A stretch of 64,000 bases of DNA from assembly GCA_003117195.1 (NCBI GenBank), contig BDSI01000141.1:1-64000 (forward strand). The letters run 5' to 3'. The DNA comes from Eudorina sp. 2006-703-Eu-15. Taxonomy: Eukaryota > Chlorophyta > Chlorophyceae > Chlamydomonadales > Volvocaceae. Positions 1 to 11,845 of this stretch are shown one piece after another (position 1 is the stretch's first letter; each line of letters starts with the position of its first letter). The notes under the pieces were generated by a model. The model saw only the letters and a program-made list of their open reading frames with translations, did no database searches and was not told the DNA's origin. A program made the position numbers and the translations under genes.

Positions 1-84
1 CAGCGTACACACATACACATAATCCAACTTTTCGCATATAGATGCATGTGATCGCCCCTGGTTTTCTTTCCCAAACTGCTGCAG

Positions 85-3000
85 GATACTACAGCAGTAG
101 TGATGACCACATTATGCTAACCGAGTTCCGGGCATATGGCATCCCATGTAAGAAAGCGTATTTTGGATGGATGCAATGCATGCTTGTGACTAACGAGCTT
201 AACACGCATGTCAGTGCCGCACTATGTATTCTTAAATGTTTAATATTCATGACTTTTGCGTGCGTGATTGAAAACAGATACAACGCCGCCGCCGCCGCCC
301 CCGCCGAAGATGCCGCCGCCCGGCCCCGCCCACGTCCTCCACGTCGACAACCAACCCTTCCCTCCAATCCCTCCGGTGCGTGAGGCCCAGCCGTTGCATG
401 TTTAGGTTTTAGTGGAGGCCGCGCATGCATATATATGTAATGGCAATTAAAATAACTTTCAAAATGAACACCGATATAATGCGAGCGGTTATATCTTCGT
501 TCGCCCAGCAAGCACAGAGTGGGTAAACGCCGGGGAGGGGGGGCATTGGGGTCGGAAGAATGTACGTCAGTTCAGCGCCGTTGTATGTATGTACAGTAGG
601 ACGTATACCCGTCGTGCTCGGGCTTGCGTGCCCACCGTAATATTACAGTAGTAATAATAATAGTAATAGTAATAATAATGATATTTCACAAATGGATTAT
701 GTCTTGCCCGCCCTTGTTTGAAGCATGCTGAATGAGTAATGCAATTGATTGCGTTTGCATGTATGCACATACAGGTATTGAAAACATTGCTGCTGGAAAG
801 CCTGTGTATGCGTCCGCGAGGTGGTATGGAGGCCCCATCGACGAACTTAGCGACGAAGCCTTCGGCACCGCTGTCTACTTTGGCGGAGAAATGGATCCTG
901 CCAAATGGTTTTCTGTCGACCTAAGGAATGTGTACATGGTCAGCCGCATTGTCATGTATCCTTCCCGTGGTTGCTGCCAGCGGGAGTTTATGGACGCCGA
1001 GATTCGCGTTGGTATGCAGGGCATCCGCACATACAACGATACGCCCTTTGTCCGCTACAACAGGCTGGTTTGGAAGGGTAATACAAGTGTAGTTACAGAG
1101 CAGGTGACCTCTTACGACATCATTCTTGACCCTCCTGTTGTTGGGCGCTGGATTACGGTGCAGTATGCAGATTTCTCTGAAGCAGGTAAGCGAGCAAGCT
1201 TTATGTTGTTGTACTCTTAATTCTATTATAATATTATAATTAATTTGCATTGATATCATTAGTGTTAAAATATTTTATTATCAAATGGTATTGTAATACA
1301 GGTAATATATCAAGACTTTTACATGCGGCCTTTGTGTGGCCTCTCACACTTAATAACCTACCCGTGCGTGTAGTGTGTGCTAGCCTTGCTGATATGATGA
1401 CGACGGCCGTTAGTTTTATAGTCATGGGTCCCAGACTTATCGGGACGCTAAATGTACATGTACGTATGCTATGCATGTCGCGCGTCGTACACACATCATG
1501 GTGCATGTAGGTAGAGTGGGTACACGCAGGATGCGTGCTTGCACGTATACTTGCAGAGCGAGCCATCTAAAACTCCGAATGTTTAATTTTGGCCGCAGAT
1601 TACTACGGTGCGGCTGCTTCCATCATGCTTTACGAGTTCCAAGCGTACGGCAGACTATGTACGTCATGACAAATGAAGCAAAACTGAACTGTATATGTAT
1701 CGTACGAGGAAACAGAATGCCGCAGGTCTCCGGCCAATCGCGAGTAGGCAATAATGTTTTATTTGGCAGGGAAACGTTTGGGGGCCTTTCCAGGTGTTGG
1801 GAATTAAGAACCTTCCAGGCAGGCTAGTAAATGTTACAGAGTGCTTCGGTAATGATGTTTTTTATTGTTATTAACAAGACTATCGTTTTATTGTTACTAT
1901 TATTATTACAATGAATTTACCATTATTTGTTTTTTATTGTTAATCTACTTTTATCATAATTACATATATTGTTCTGGTTGTTGTTAGGCAGGGCGAGCGA
2001 GGCCATATACTAGACTGCTGTGCTTGGCATAGAAGCGACCAGTTAGCTAGTGCAACCTCCTGGAGTCAGGCGCTCCTGACTTCCAATACATATAGAATCT
2101 ACAAAGCAGGTATGTCCGGCAGCTAGCGCTCTTCGAAAACCATCCTTGCTCTCTCAAGCTACTTCATGCGGACCTTGATGAGGAAGGTGCATGCATCACG
2201 GGTGGCTATCTTAAGATATAAATATCTATTCGGCCGAAAAACTTCTGAAATTTTAGATACTTTTGGCCTGCCAAAACATGGAGTTTAAGATACTTTGACC
2301 CCTCGTGTGGGACATGATATCTTCCCGTTGACATATACTCGGACGAGTGATGGGGTCCCCGATATCTCCCACCCGGGGTCGGTTCTCGCCGTCTGCAGTC
2401 ATCTATGGCTAGGTGTTGCACTTATGGGTTCGGTTCGTGGAAGTTCTCCATCAATGTTGCGCCCTGTCCGATGCCCTCTGTAGATACTTCGGGCCGTTTC
2501 CAGTTGGAAATATCTCCCCATAGACAGATACTTTCAGCGTTTCGAAGCCAGGTGTATCTCTGGCCGTAGATACTCCCAAAAATAAGATAGCCACCCTGGC
2601 ATCACCCCAGCGGCCAGCCTATCATTTCTTCGCAAGCGATCATCACGCAAGCAAGGCCCAAATATAACGCAACCGCTACAATATGATATTGTATGGCATT
2701 CGTCCTTCCCTCTACACCACGCACAGACGCCTGTTATTCGTCAGTCAATCACCGCATGCATGCACTCGCTGACTGCCTCCATATCGGGTCTTGAGGCATT
2801 CAAACTGCGCTTCCTGTGCCGTCGCCTACCCGCTGCGGTGACCGCAGATGCAAAGCCGCTGCCTCCCCTGCCTTCAAGACCGCCGCTTTTACCAAAGAAG
2901 CCAAGTCCTCGTCCACCACGTCCGCAACCGCCCCTCTCTCCCGGTGAGGACCAGTTTCTTGCCAGATGTCTACGTACTGTGTTTCAATCCCTCAAATATT

Positions 3001-4697
3001 TGAGGGAATTAATTGCTGTTTGGTGCATGTTAATTCGAGGCATAGTAATAACCTCACCAAACCGAAACAATATTGCTAAGACATATTCGGACTCCACGGT
3101 GGTAGCGGCGTTGATGCTCAGCGAGCCTCACCGGTCCTGGCCCCTTAATCCACGCTAGGGTTTGCCCAGAGTAATATTAAGCGTATTAAAATATTATATT
3201 ATTTAAATGTCGTATTTATAATATATTTCAAATATTAAAGTTATATAATAATATAATCATTTTAATTATTGTTAGCCTAGTCAGCCATAGTAACCCTTTT
3301 ATGTATCGAGTCTGACCGTGAGGTTGCAGGTTCGATCCGGGTCAGCGCAATTGGTTGCAAATTCGGGAATCCGGCTTGTACAGCCCGGCTCTTCATCAGT
3401 AGGATTTATTTAGATTCGCGTCTGCCACCTGTGCAAGTAGCCTTGTGCCGCGGTTGAATATATAGCGGGTTGGACCAAAGCAATCAATGGGTCCGGCCAC
3501 ATACCAGGAAATGGTTTCGGGAGCCTGGTAATACGGATAAGAGCGCGAACAAAACACTGGTGACCAGTAACGAATGCCGACGCTAAATCGGCGGTACACT
3601 TAACTCACGCTTGGACGTCTTAGCGATCCAGGAGTAATCTTTCTTCCTGTTCAGCCATGCTCTATCTGCGCACAACACATCGCCACTGAATAGTGGCACA
3701 CATTTTGCAACACGGCGGTGTAGCCGTAAGGATACAATCCTAGGAATGGCTGTGCACAGCAGCAGCTCGAGTGGCTTTTCTACCGCCCAGTGTTACACAT
3801 TTCCTTTCGGGCGGGTCTCTTCTCTAAACACATTTCCTTACTGACGCATGCAGGAAACGTGGCGCTGAAAAAACCTGTGTACGGCTCAGTATTATTCGCC
3901 GACGAGGAATATGCGAAGGCTCTCTGGCGCAAGCTTGTGGACGGCGACCTATCAACCTACGCAGACACCCAAGGATCTTATTACGATCCGAACGGCTGGC
4001 TGTCTATTGATCTCAACAAAGTGTACAACATCAATCGAGTCATCCTTTGGCCAGTGCAAGGATGTTGCTGGGGTTACTGGAATGCAACAGGCAACGCGCA
4101 GGTCCGCATTGGCTTGCAGAAGATGACCGTCCGGTCAGACACGCCGTCAATAACCTCCAACCGTCTCGTGTGGACCCACAATGGGCCCAGTGACGTGCGT
4201 GACCCTCAGCTCCCCTACACCATCGAATTGCGTCCACCAGTATCAGGGCGTTGGATAACAATTCAGAACCTAAAGCCAGGCGAATGTAAGTATGGTCTGA
4301 AATATCTGAATGCATTTCAGCAGTAAATACAGTCATCGATTGCGTCAGGACCGTTTGACAACCTGAAGCACAGTCTGAATGTATGCGATACAAAGCACCG
4401 CCTTTTCGTTATGTGCATCTATCTCGCTGGCATCCTCGCTCGACGCTGGCATGCATGCATACATCCAAATATGGCTCGCCTGCAGGTTCATTCGTTGGCG
4501 CAAACCGAATTCAACTCGACATACGCACACTTGATTTGTGCGCATACATGCATGTAAATTGACACGGTGCAGATGTTCATATGCGCGTGGCGGAGATTGA
4601 AGTCTTCGGTGCATTAAGTAAACCCGGAAACTCTGCGCGGTCGAGCACGTTGCCATCCTCAAGGCAACCGAAGCCGCTGCCGAGCTCGCGCCCATAA
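85..4697 (+). CDS. multidomain FTP (fucolectin/pentraxin-like) lectin with polyproline linkers, 5' partial
   Basis: Probable secreted, sugar-binding or matrix protein; the 5' end lies before the window. Exons by splice site: 85-147 (last strand of domain 1), 278-379 (linker), 775-1185 plus 1599-1658 (domain 2), 2848-2943 (linker), 3854-4285 plus 4573 onward (domain 3). Every intron is phase 1, so each domain and linker is an exchangeable cassette. Domains 2 and 3 show the FTP pattern: N-[IV]-A-x-x-K-P-V-Y-x-S at the start, W-[FL]-S-[VI]-D-L, a Cys-Cys pair (RGCCQ; QGCCW), [EQ]-[IV]-R-[IV]-G, GRWIT[VI]Q, and a last strand IMLYEFQAYG or MRVAEIEVFG. Linkers read TTPPPPPPPKMPPP and a P/R/K-rich stretch. 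The 3' end is uncertain. Simple read-through stops at 4695-4697, but a phase-1 donor at 4617/4618 matches the donors ending domains 1 and 2, so further exons are likely. Family assignment is by motif only; the ligand is unknown. Confidence 0.72.
2200..2596. mobile_element. foldback/MITE-like element in the lectin gene
   Basis: The element is bounded by 14-bp perfect terminal inverted repeats, GGGTGGCTATCTTA at 2200-2213 and its complement at 2583-2596. It lies in the 1659-2847 intron. The interior is full of short GATACTT/AAGTATC and GGCC motifs in both orientations, so much of it can fold back. The word GCATCAC occurs just left of the element and 2 bp right of it, a possible but imperfect target duplication. 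It has no coding capacity. Confidence 0.5.
3711..3797 (+). repeat. dispersed 87-bp repeat, copy 1
   Basis: This stretch starts CACGGCGGTGTAGCCGTA and recurs with a few differences at 5078-5169. Copy 1 ends about 55 bp before the acceptor of the domain-3 exon. No terminal repeats were seen. Confidence 0.55.
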
Positions 4698-5077
4698 TCG
4701 CCGCCTCAAGTAACTAACGAAGTGAGTACACGGCGGAGTTTTACTAAGACACACGTCAGGCCCGCCCGACGAATGAATACATACGTGCCCTTGCCGGTTT
4801 GTGCGTGTATGTGTAAGTGTATGTGCGAGTAGAAGCGTTGATAACTCTAATAAAACACATATCAATTACTACAAAAGGTCTTCTCGGACCCTTCCTAGTA
4901 CGCGGGCCATGCGCCTACGATTAAATTGATAGTTGCCGAAAAACAAATATATGCCGATTTTCAATGTAACATGTCATAAGTAAAAATGAGGAATATGAAT
5001 TTCACCAATAGTTTTTGGGTGTGACCATAAATATCAGGAAATCTCATGGAGGTCCGTTCACTTCCTGGACGGACTTA

Positions 5078-5169
5078 CACGGCGGTGTAGCCGTAGGGAT
5101 ACAAGTAATACAAGCCTAGGAACGGTGGTGCGCAGCAGCTCGAGTGACCTTTTCAGCGCCCAGTGTGCC
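5078..5169 (+). repeat. dispersed 87-bp repeat, copy 2
   Basis: Second copy of the repeat at 3711-3797, same strand, located downstream of the last recognised lectin exon. It shares the block GGCGGTGTAGCCGTA.GGATACAA and the CAGCTCGAGTG block. Confidence 0.55.
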
Positions 5170-7708
5170 ATATATGTGCGCATCATCAATCAAATCGATC
5201 TATCAACCCTTGCTTGGGTCTCGCTGTTTTATCAGCCAGTCCACGCAGACGAGCTGTAGCTGTAGCCACGTCCTTTTTAGTTGACATGGACATAATTTGC
5301 AGGGTTTTGATATTAGGGTTTTGATACAAAAAATTATATTAGGGACCCCTTTTCAGATTGGGGCCAGATACCTGTAGTAGGTGTCGTACAATGGTCGGCC
5401 CTACTCCCTAAATACGGTGCGAAGCACTGTCCCAGCATTTCGAGAAGTCTTTGCCAGCTCTCACCTACTACACTACCCGTAGATAGATCGATAGATGGAA
5501 CGTTTGCTTGTGCGGAGGAGCGATGATAGATTAATCAAATCTAAAACTCCTTAACATATCTTTATAATAAACACCCACACACTCCGATTGCAGGCGGCGG
5601 CTGGAGCGCATGTATGTGGATGGATAGTTATTAATTGCTGCAGGAACACGAACAATAATGGAGCACGCACATGCGCGACTCCTGGAGATGGGATATGATA
5701 AAATCGATTTCTCGATGTTACAAGTAGGGGGGAACAGCAATACAGCTAGGTGCGCAGTCCTTGGTAGGGATTGATGAGATGGTGAGGCGCCTAGAGCTAT
5801 CTGCTGGGCCCGTTAGAGCACCGGTCGGGACTCGGGTCCATCTTGCATGCAACTAATGCAACGGTTACAATACAGCTGCTCGCTCGCCGTACAGGCGCAG
5901 ACGCAATGAATTAGCATATGTAGTTAGGGAAATCAGCCAGTCGGCGACAAGGAGAATGGGGTCGCGCGCGCGCGGAGGGAATCGCTAGCGGAGTGCTGTA
6001 TGCGGCTTACTTATGGACTTCATCATTCAACGCGGGGCGGCCTGACACGACTAACACGACGCATATAAGCGGTCTACTCGAGGTAATTGCGCCTAGCTAA
6101 GCGCTGCATCAAGCGTTGATCAATGAATAAAGTTGGTGCACTCTTACGTGCATAGCTGGCTGGCCGGGACCGTCGTCGTCAAGCGCGCGAGCTCGCGACT
6201 TCGCGGTCTGGTTAGTTAGTTCCAGTCGCTTCGTTTGCTTCGTTCCGTCCGTTTGTTATATCACCCATCGATCAGAACCAATGTCCGTGCAGCCATTGGA
6301 GTGTATTTCGTTTATGCGTGGTCCCTGCAAGGCTCCGCCCGTCCTCCCAGCAGCGATCATTTCATGCACGCATCCATGTACGAGCGTGTCGTCTATAGCC
6401 GATGGTAGCTGCTCTTTGATACGATGGAATGCGTCACCTATTTTACTGCCACGTTGACAGCAGCAGGTACGGACGATGATGTGTAGATTGACGCCCAGAA
6501 AGGATGCAGAAATTGTCTGTGCGAAAGGGTTTGCGTGGCTGGAGAGGTCGATGTGCGACCGTTCGTTTGGTCTTATTTTGTGTGCAGTCAAAGAACGCAG
6601 GGCGGGCGTGTTGACGGGCAGCAGCAAGCTCGAGCTGGTGCCGCTCGCTTGGGCCAGCCAGCCTGCCTCGGATCAACTCCTTAAAATGTATCCATCTATC
6701 GTTGTTCCCCACTTTCGTGCGTGGTCGCGCAAGCAGCCTCATTTGACATGACATACATACGGCAAAAGCCGTTCATGGCCCACCTGGCACAAAGTCAATT
6801 TCCTACGTAGCTACGCAGTCAGGCCGCCCACCCATGTCAAGACCTCGCGCAGATGCATGCTATCCGCCTGCAAACCCACTCACCTGCAATTCAATACTCT
6901 CCTAAGGCCGCTAGCTCCAACAGCCCACAGTCCACGGTTGCGGCCACAAGCAGGCCCCACAGTCCATATTTCCGGTCATTAGATCGACGGCCTGCCTGCG
7001 AGGGCAAATGGTAAATGTGGTAATGTCATGGATGTGAATAATATTTGTATTTATTATTATTGTTAATAATATTAAATATAGTGTATAATATATGATATGA
7101 CAGTGTATTATATTATAAGTATATCACAATGCGATGATTATATTATATTATATTATATTTAATATATTACATAGTTAATAATATAAAACATTAAATTTTA
7201 TTATAAAAATCATTACATTGTTATTTGCAGCCCGTGCATTTCTATAGAGCTTATACGCCGCCGCCACCGTCCTTCACGCAAAGCTCTCCCTGTCAGCCCA
7301 CTCTCTGGTAGCCCCCGCCCTGCAGGCCATCCAATATAGTGCTCGCATCAGCACACGTGCCTCTTTCCGTCTGGCTGCTTGGACTACCTGTTGCCTGTCA
7401 GCACCTTCATTCGTGCCTGCTTATTTCACCATCCGTCCTAGATGCTCAGCAGTAGCTGCATGTGGCTGGTCAGCACATTTGCTTGCTTGCTCGTACGTTC
7501 TCCGACTATCTGCTGCAAGTCCTCCCTTTTCCCGCCATAATCACCTGCCCACATCATGTGCAACCTGTGTGCCCACCCAAGCTCCGAAGCCTGACTGCCC
7601 GCCGGCCCGGCCACGCATTTGCCGGTACGGGTGCACCGGTAGGTGAACCGGCAGGTGGCCGGGCGGCACCCGTACAGCCATAAATCCCAGTACTTCCATC
7701 TACCTACC

Positions 7709-7842
7709 AGGATTTCCTCTTGTGAGTAACGGACGCCCGCGCTACACTCCTGATCGCTTGCGTTAAGGCATGCAGTCCAATAATGCTCCCCACGGCTATC
7801 GTTTGATAGTCCGAAACGGCATCGACATTCATCTATCTGCAT
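7709..7842 (-). CDS. candidate Cys-rich exon (secreted protein?)
   Basis: Unrecognised. The minus frame reads CRCRFGLSNDSRGEHYW, then TACLNASDQEC, and ends at a plausible donor (CTG|GTAGGT). Several cysteines and an N-x-S sequon suggest an extracellular protein. It may belong with the candidate exon at 8461-8694, but no joining model could be proven. It could be chance open sequence. Confidence 0.22.
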
Positions 7843-8460
7843 AGGGGGGAGAACATTGTCCTGTCAGTCGACCGAGCCGAACCACTCGCGGAGACAATCA
7901 AATCACCGAACGGCAATCATCGAGCGATTCCTGATCTTTTAGGAATTTCTTGCGTGGCTGCGTAATGCGGAAGCGTGGATAAGTCATTGTTTCTGTGGAG
8001 GACGTCACCAAATGCACAAACTAAAAAATATCAGGTCGATTCCAACAAATTTACCAACATTCTATTGCAGGAGGAAAGGAAGCGGTTAGAAGGCGAAGAA
8101 ATGGGTACCTTTCCAACGTTGACTCGGGTCTCATTGCTAAGGAAATGTAAAATAAAATTTGGCCTGCATAAATGTGATATCTTTTAAAAAGGACGAAATT
8201 CAATACCAAAATTATGTATTCCCAGTATCGTGTATCAAAGCGTGCTGCGAAATTGCCATGGACTATAGTCCGTACACCTAATGCATACACCCCCATTACG
8301 AAAATTAACGCAGTCTGCTTGGTGAAACCGTCATTTTATATTTATTGCAGGTGTCCTTTGTTCACCTTTTGCTTATATTTTGTTCGTTTGCTGCCTTGCT
8401 TTTGCTAAAGATCAGTCGGCAAACTTCTACCGCCAACAGATACGGGTTTAGTCAGGAAAA

Positions 8461-8694
8461 TCACAACTGCGGTTTGTCACAAAACCTAAGCTGATCCTTT
8501 GTGACGTTCGAAAAATCACCCCATGTCCGGCCAGGTCCGGCCGAGACGGTCGTGTTACACCTTGCTTGCATATCCGGTGTGGCCGGGAAGCGCTGAGCTG
8601 CGGTAACAACAACCTGACACGTGACATTTGAAGGTGAACGAAAGAGATTGCCGTACACTTGCCGTACTGTCCACCATCGGGGCGGCGTCCTCAT
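8461..8694 (-). CDS. candidate exon with N-glycosylation sequons and cysteines
   Basis: Unrecognised. The minus frame contains SPSNVTCQVVVTAAQRFP, then ARCNTTVSAG, and SNVTKDQLRFC before a stop. There are three N-x-T sites and three cysteines in about 60 residues, with amino-acid use typical of secreted algal proteins. No upstream start or clear domain is visible. Same strand as the weak exon at 7709-7842. Confidence 0.25.
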   Translation of the reverse strand: MRTPPRWWTVRQVYGNLFRSPSNVTCQVVVTAAQRFPATPDMQARCNTTVSAGPGRTWGDFSNVTKDQLRFCDKPQL

Positions 8695-9123
8695 GACTGG
8701 GCCAACGCACTACAATCAGACGTCCCCCTAAGACAGTCTCGTGGCCTAACGAACACGCACAGCCCTAACAGGATATTGGCAGCCGCGTCTACAGTTACGA
8801 CGGAGCAGGCGAGTGCATGCGAGGCCTGCCCTGCCGCCGCACTTGATCGGATTACCACTTTGACAGACCCAGAGGCAGCAGTGCAGTTGTGCAGTGGCGG
8901 GTGCGGGGATGGGGCTCGCCCACCGTGTCCTCACCTCCCCAAGACGCCGATTTTTTACCATGCACCCGCCCGACAGAATAATCTTGCGACAGGCCCAAGA
9001 CCTGCGGGATCCCATACCGTATCTCCGCCCAGGGGTCGTGTCTCGTGGGCTCGCTCGCCGAACGCCATGTCGAGTGGCTAAGGGGGGGGCAGCCTTTCGA
9101 GGCTTCTTCCGTCATTACTGATG

Positions 9124-9128
9124 TTACA
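9124..9128 (-). terminator. candidate TGTAA poly(A) signal for the RH31-like gene
   Basis: TGTAA on the minus strand, 406 bp beyond the helicase stop codon. TGTAA is the usual poly(A) signal in volvocine algae. It lies inside a copy of the dispersed GGTCC..CTGTAAC repeat. Confidence 0.35.
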
Positions 9129-9533
9129 GTGGACCCCGCGGGTCATCGGTGGCAGCCGTAGATAGCCTCCTCACCACACACTGCGAAACATAAACCCTAA
9201 CGTTTCCCACCGAACCCACTCCAACATGACCTCTTCCCGAGGTCCGGTGCGTCACTCAGCAATGCGTGATGACAGGTGGGGCGCTCCAGCTGTTAGTTCC
9301 AGTGCCCAGACAAGTTAGGACGTCAACATCTCGCATCTGCGCGGACCAGGCTTGACGCATGGATGATGTAATAGGCCCATGCCTGGACCCTTGTCACTAC
9401 TGGCGACAGAATGGGCCCCTGACCAAACGCCAATGCCGCCCTCATTCCAACCCAACCCAGGCCGCCCGCACTGATGTACCCGCACCTACACTCGCTCGCT
9501 CCGCACCGCACCCTCACCCGCACCTGCATCCCC

Positions 9534-11768
9534 TTATCCGGAGCGAGGGCGCCGTTGGGGCGGCTGGTGCTGCCCCCTCTGCCCCTGCGTCTCCGGTGTC
9601 ACCCGCTTCCTCTCACTCCATCCGGCCGCCGGGCCTTGCTGCCTCAGCTGGCCTGGGCCGCCGCCGCCCGCCGCACCGCCCCCGTGGTCCCCGCCCCTGG
9701 CTGCCCCGCCCCTGGCTGCCCCGCCCCTGGCTGCCCCGCCCCTGCCTGCCCCGCCCCTGCCTGCCCCGCCCCTGCCCGCCCCGCCCCTGCCTGCCCCGCC
9801 CCTGGAGCCCGCTGCTGTCCCCTCGGCCTCCACGAACGCTGCACCACCAGCACCCGCAGCCTCAGGCCGCCGATTCCCTGCCGGCGGTTTGGAGCCCCCG
9901 AGGTGCCCTGCCGACGACAGGCCCCACTGCGGCGGTGGCCTGTCTCGGTCCGCCTCCTGGACGATGACCAGCCCCGGCACCCCCTTGAGGCCCATCTTGC
10001 CCACCGTCTTGGCGGGCAGTCCCGGCGGCGCGGGGCAGCCCAGCACCTCCAGGGCGTATTGGTTGGCGGTGTCAACCACTTGGACGGGTGTGCTGAACCT
10101 GCCGGCGGAAGGGGCGGCGGGGACCAGGGGCCGCCGGCGGGTGGGGACAGTCAGCGTGTGTGCTTCATGAGAAGTGTGTGTTCGTGTGTGTGGGGGATCA
10201 GAGTGCGGGTGTGTGGGGACAGCATAGTTGGTGTTTTGGGGAGACGAAGTTCTACCTTCCATACCCTCGCCGCGCTGTGCATTCCACGTCGGCCAGCAGG
10301 GCAGATCTGTTGCTAGCTGCGTGCCAATCACCGCCGCTCGGAGACCGCAGCAGCCACGCCCGTCAACCCGTCCCCGAACCTACCCTGAGCCTTCGGTCCG
10401 AGAGGCCATCCCCCACGCTAGCAAGTCCTGATGGCCGCAACATCAATGCCAACCCGCGCGCCGGGACGATCCCAAACACCAAACACCTATCTATTCAAAT
10501 ATATCGAATACATAAAAACATTAGTGTCCCTACGGTATCCTCCCTCACGCACTTGATCGCTGGGTGGCTCTTGTAGTAGCCCAGGAAGCTCTGGTAGGCT
10601 TTGGCCCGGGGGGCGTACCCCATGCTGCGGGCCACCCGGGCCAGTACGGCCTCGGGGTCGCGCTGCAGAGCATCCGTCATCGGGGCCTCCGCAGCGCCGC
10701 CCGGCGCTGCAGCTTGCTGCGGCTGCTGCTGTAGCAGCGCTGTCGTGGGCAGGGGCTGCAGCCGGGTGAGTTCCAGATCGCGGAGGCGGTCCAGGAAGGC
10801 GCGCTCGAAGTCGGCCAGCAGCAGGGTGGCCTGGCCGGCGCGACCGGCGCGGCCCGTCCGGCCGGCTCGGTGGATGTACTGCTCTCGGTTGGCGGGCGCG
10901 CCCACCTGCGCCCCGCGCGGGAGCGGAGCAGGAGGGTCTTATGAACAGTGCTGGAAAGGGTAGCTGGGTGCAATGGATAACGGATATGGCAGCAATTGTG
11001 AGCGGGAGGAGGGCGTTGAACTGGAGGAAGGAGCTGATCGAGAGGTACAGAGGCGAGGTACCGTAGGGGCGGGGGCTCGGCAGGAGCGAGGCAGTGTAAG
11101 GATTGCGGGGTCCACTGTAACATCCTTGATAAATTATTATTAATACTAAAAGAACCGGGCCGCGGCCACATTTGATCCATAGTACGGCCGACGATACCGT
11201 ATTGCCCGCACAGAGCCCGCGGACACCACGCAAGGGGGCTGGACTTTGCGCGCGCCCGAGAACGCTCTCGTGGCAGTTGGGTCGTAACAGGTAAGAAACA
11301 TAGTCAGGTAGATGCTGTCCCACTAAGTTTTTGCCCGCCCACTGCGGGCCACCCATCCGCGACCCCCGACCCACCACCATTCATTCACCCAGCCAGCCAG
11401 CTAGACCCTCCACCCAGCCGCCCAACAACCCACCCAGCCACTTCCCCGTCCATCCCCGCCCAGCGCCCACCTGCACCACGTAGGTCACATTGGGGTAGTC
11501 CACGCCTCGCGCCGACACGTCCGAGCTAAACAGCACCAGCCGCGACTCGCTCCGGAACCGGGCCGACGCGCGGTCGCGCTGCGGCTGGCTCATGCGGCTG
11601 TGGATCTCCATCACCCCTCGCAGCCCGGCGGACGAGAAGGCCTCCGCGAAGAACGCCGTCAGGTTGGCGGTCGGCAGGAACACCATGATCTGGGGTCGGG
11701 CGGGAATGGTTCCGGGAGGGGATGGAGCAGCGTGGTGGGGGACCCGAGGACGTGTGTGTGTGTGTGTG

Positions 11769-11845
<77 letters not shown>

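Larger units (their letters stand above)
4698..9533. other. long spacer, low gene content
   Basis: No convincing complete gene is visible. The spacer includes a very AT-rich stretch near 7020-7230, the repeat at 5078-5169, and two weak minus-strand candidate exons (7709-7842, 8461-8694) listed separately. A good acceptor at 7229-7230 could belong to a distant last exon of the lectin gene: with the 4617 donor it would read five more codons and stop. Base composition becomes clearly more GC-rich from about 8.5 kb. Confidence 0.5.

Noticed and set aside
3320..3380. Possible tRNA or SINE remnant (GGTTCGATCC)
   Set aside because: A lone box-B-like word with an unpaired stem and no recognisable tail; too weak to call.
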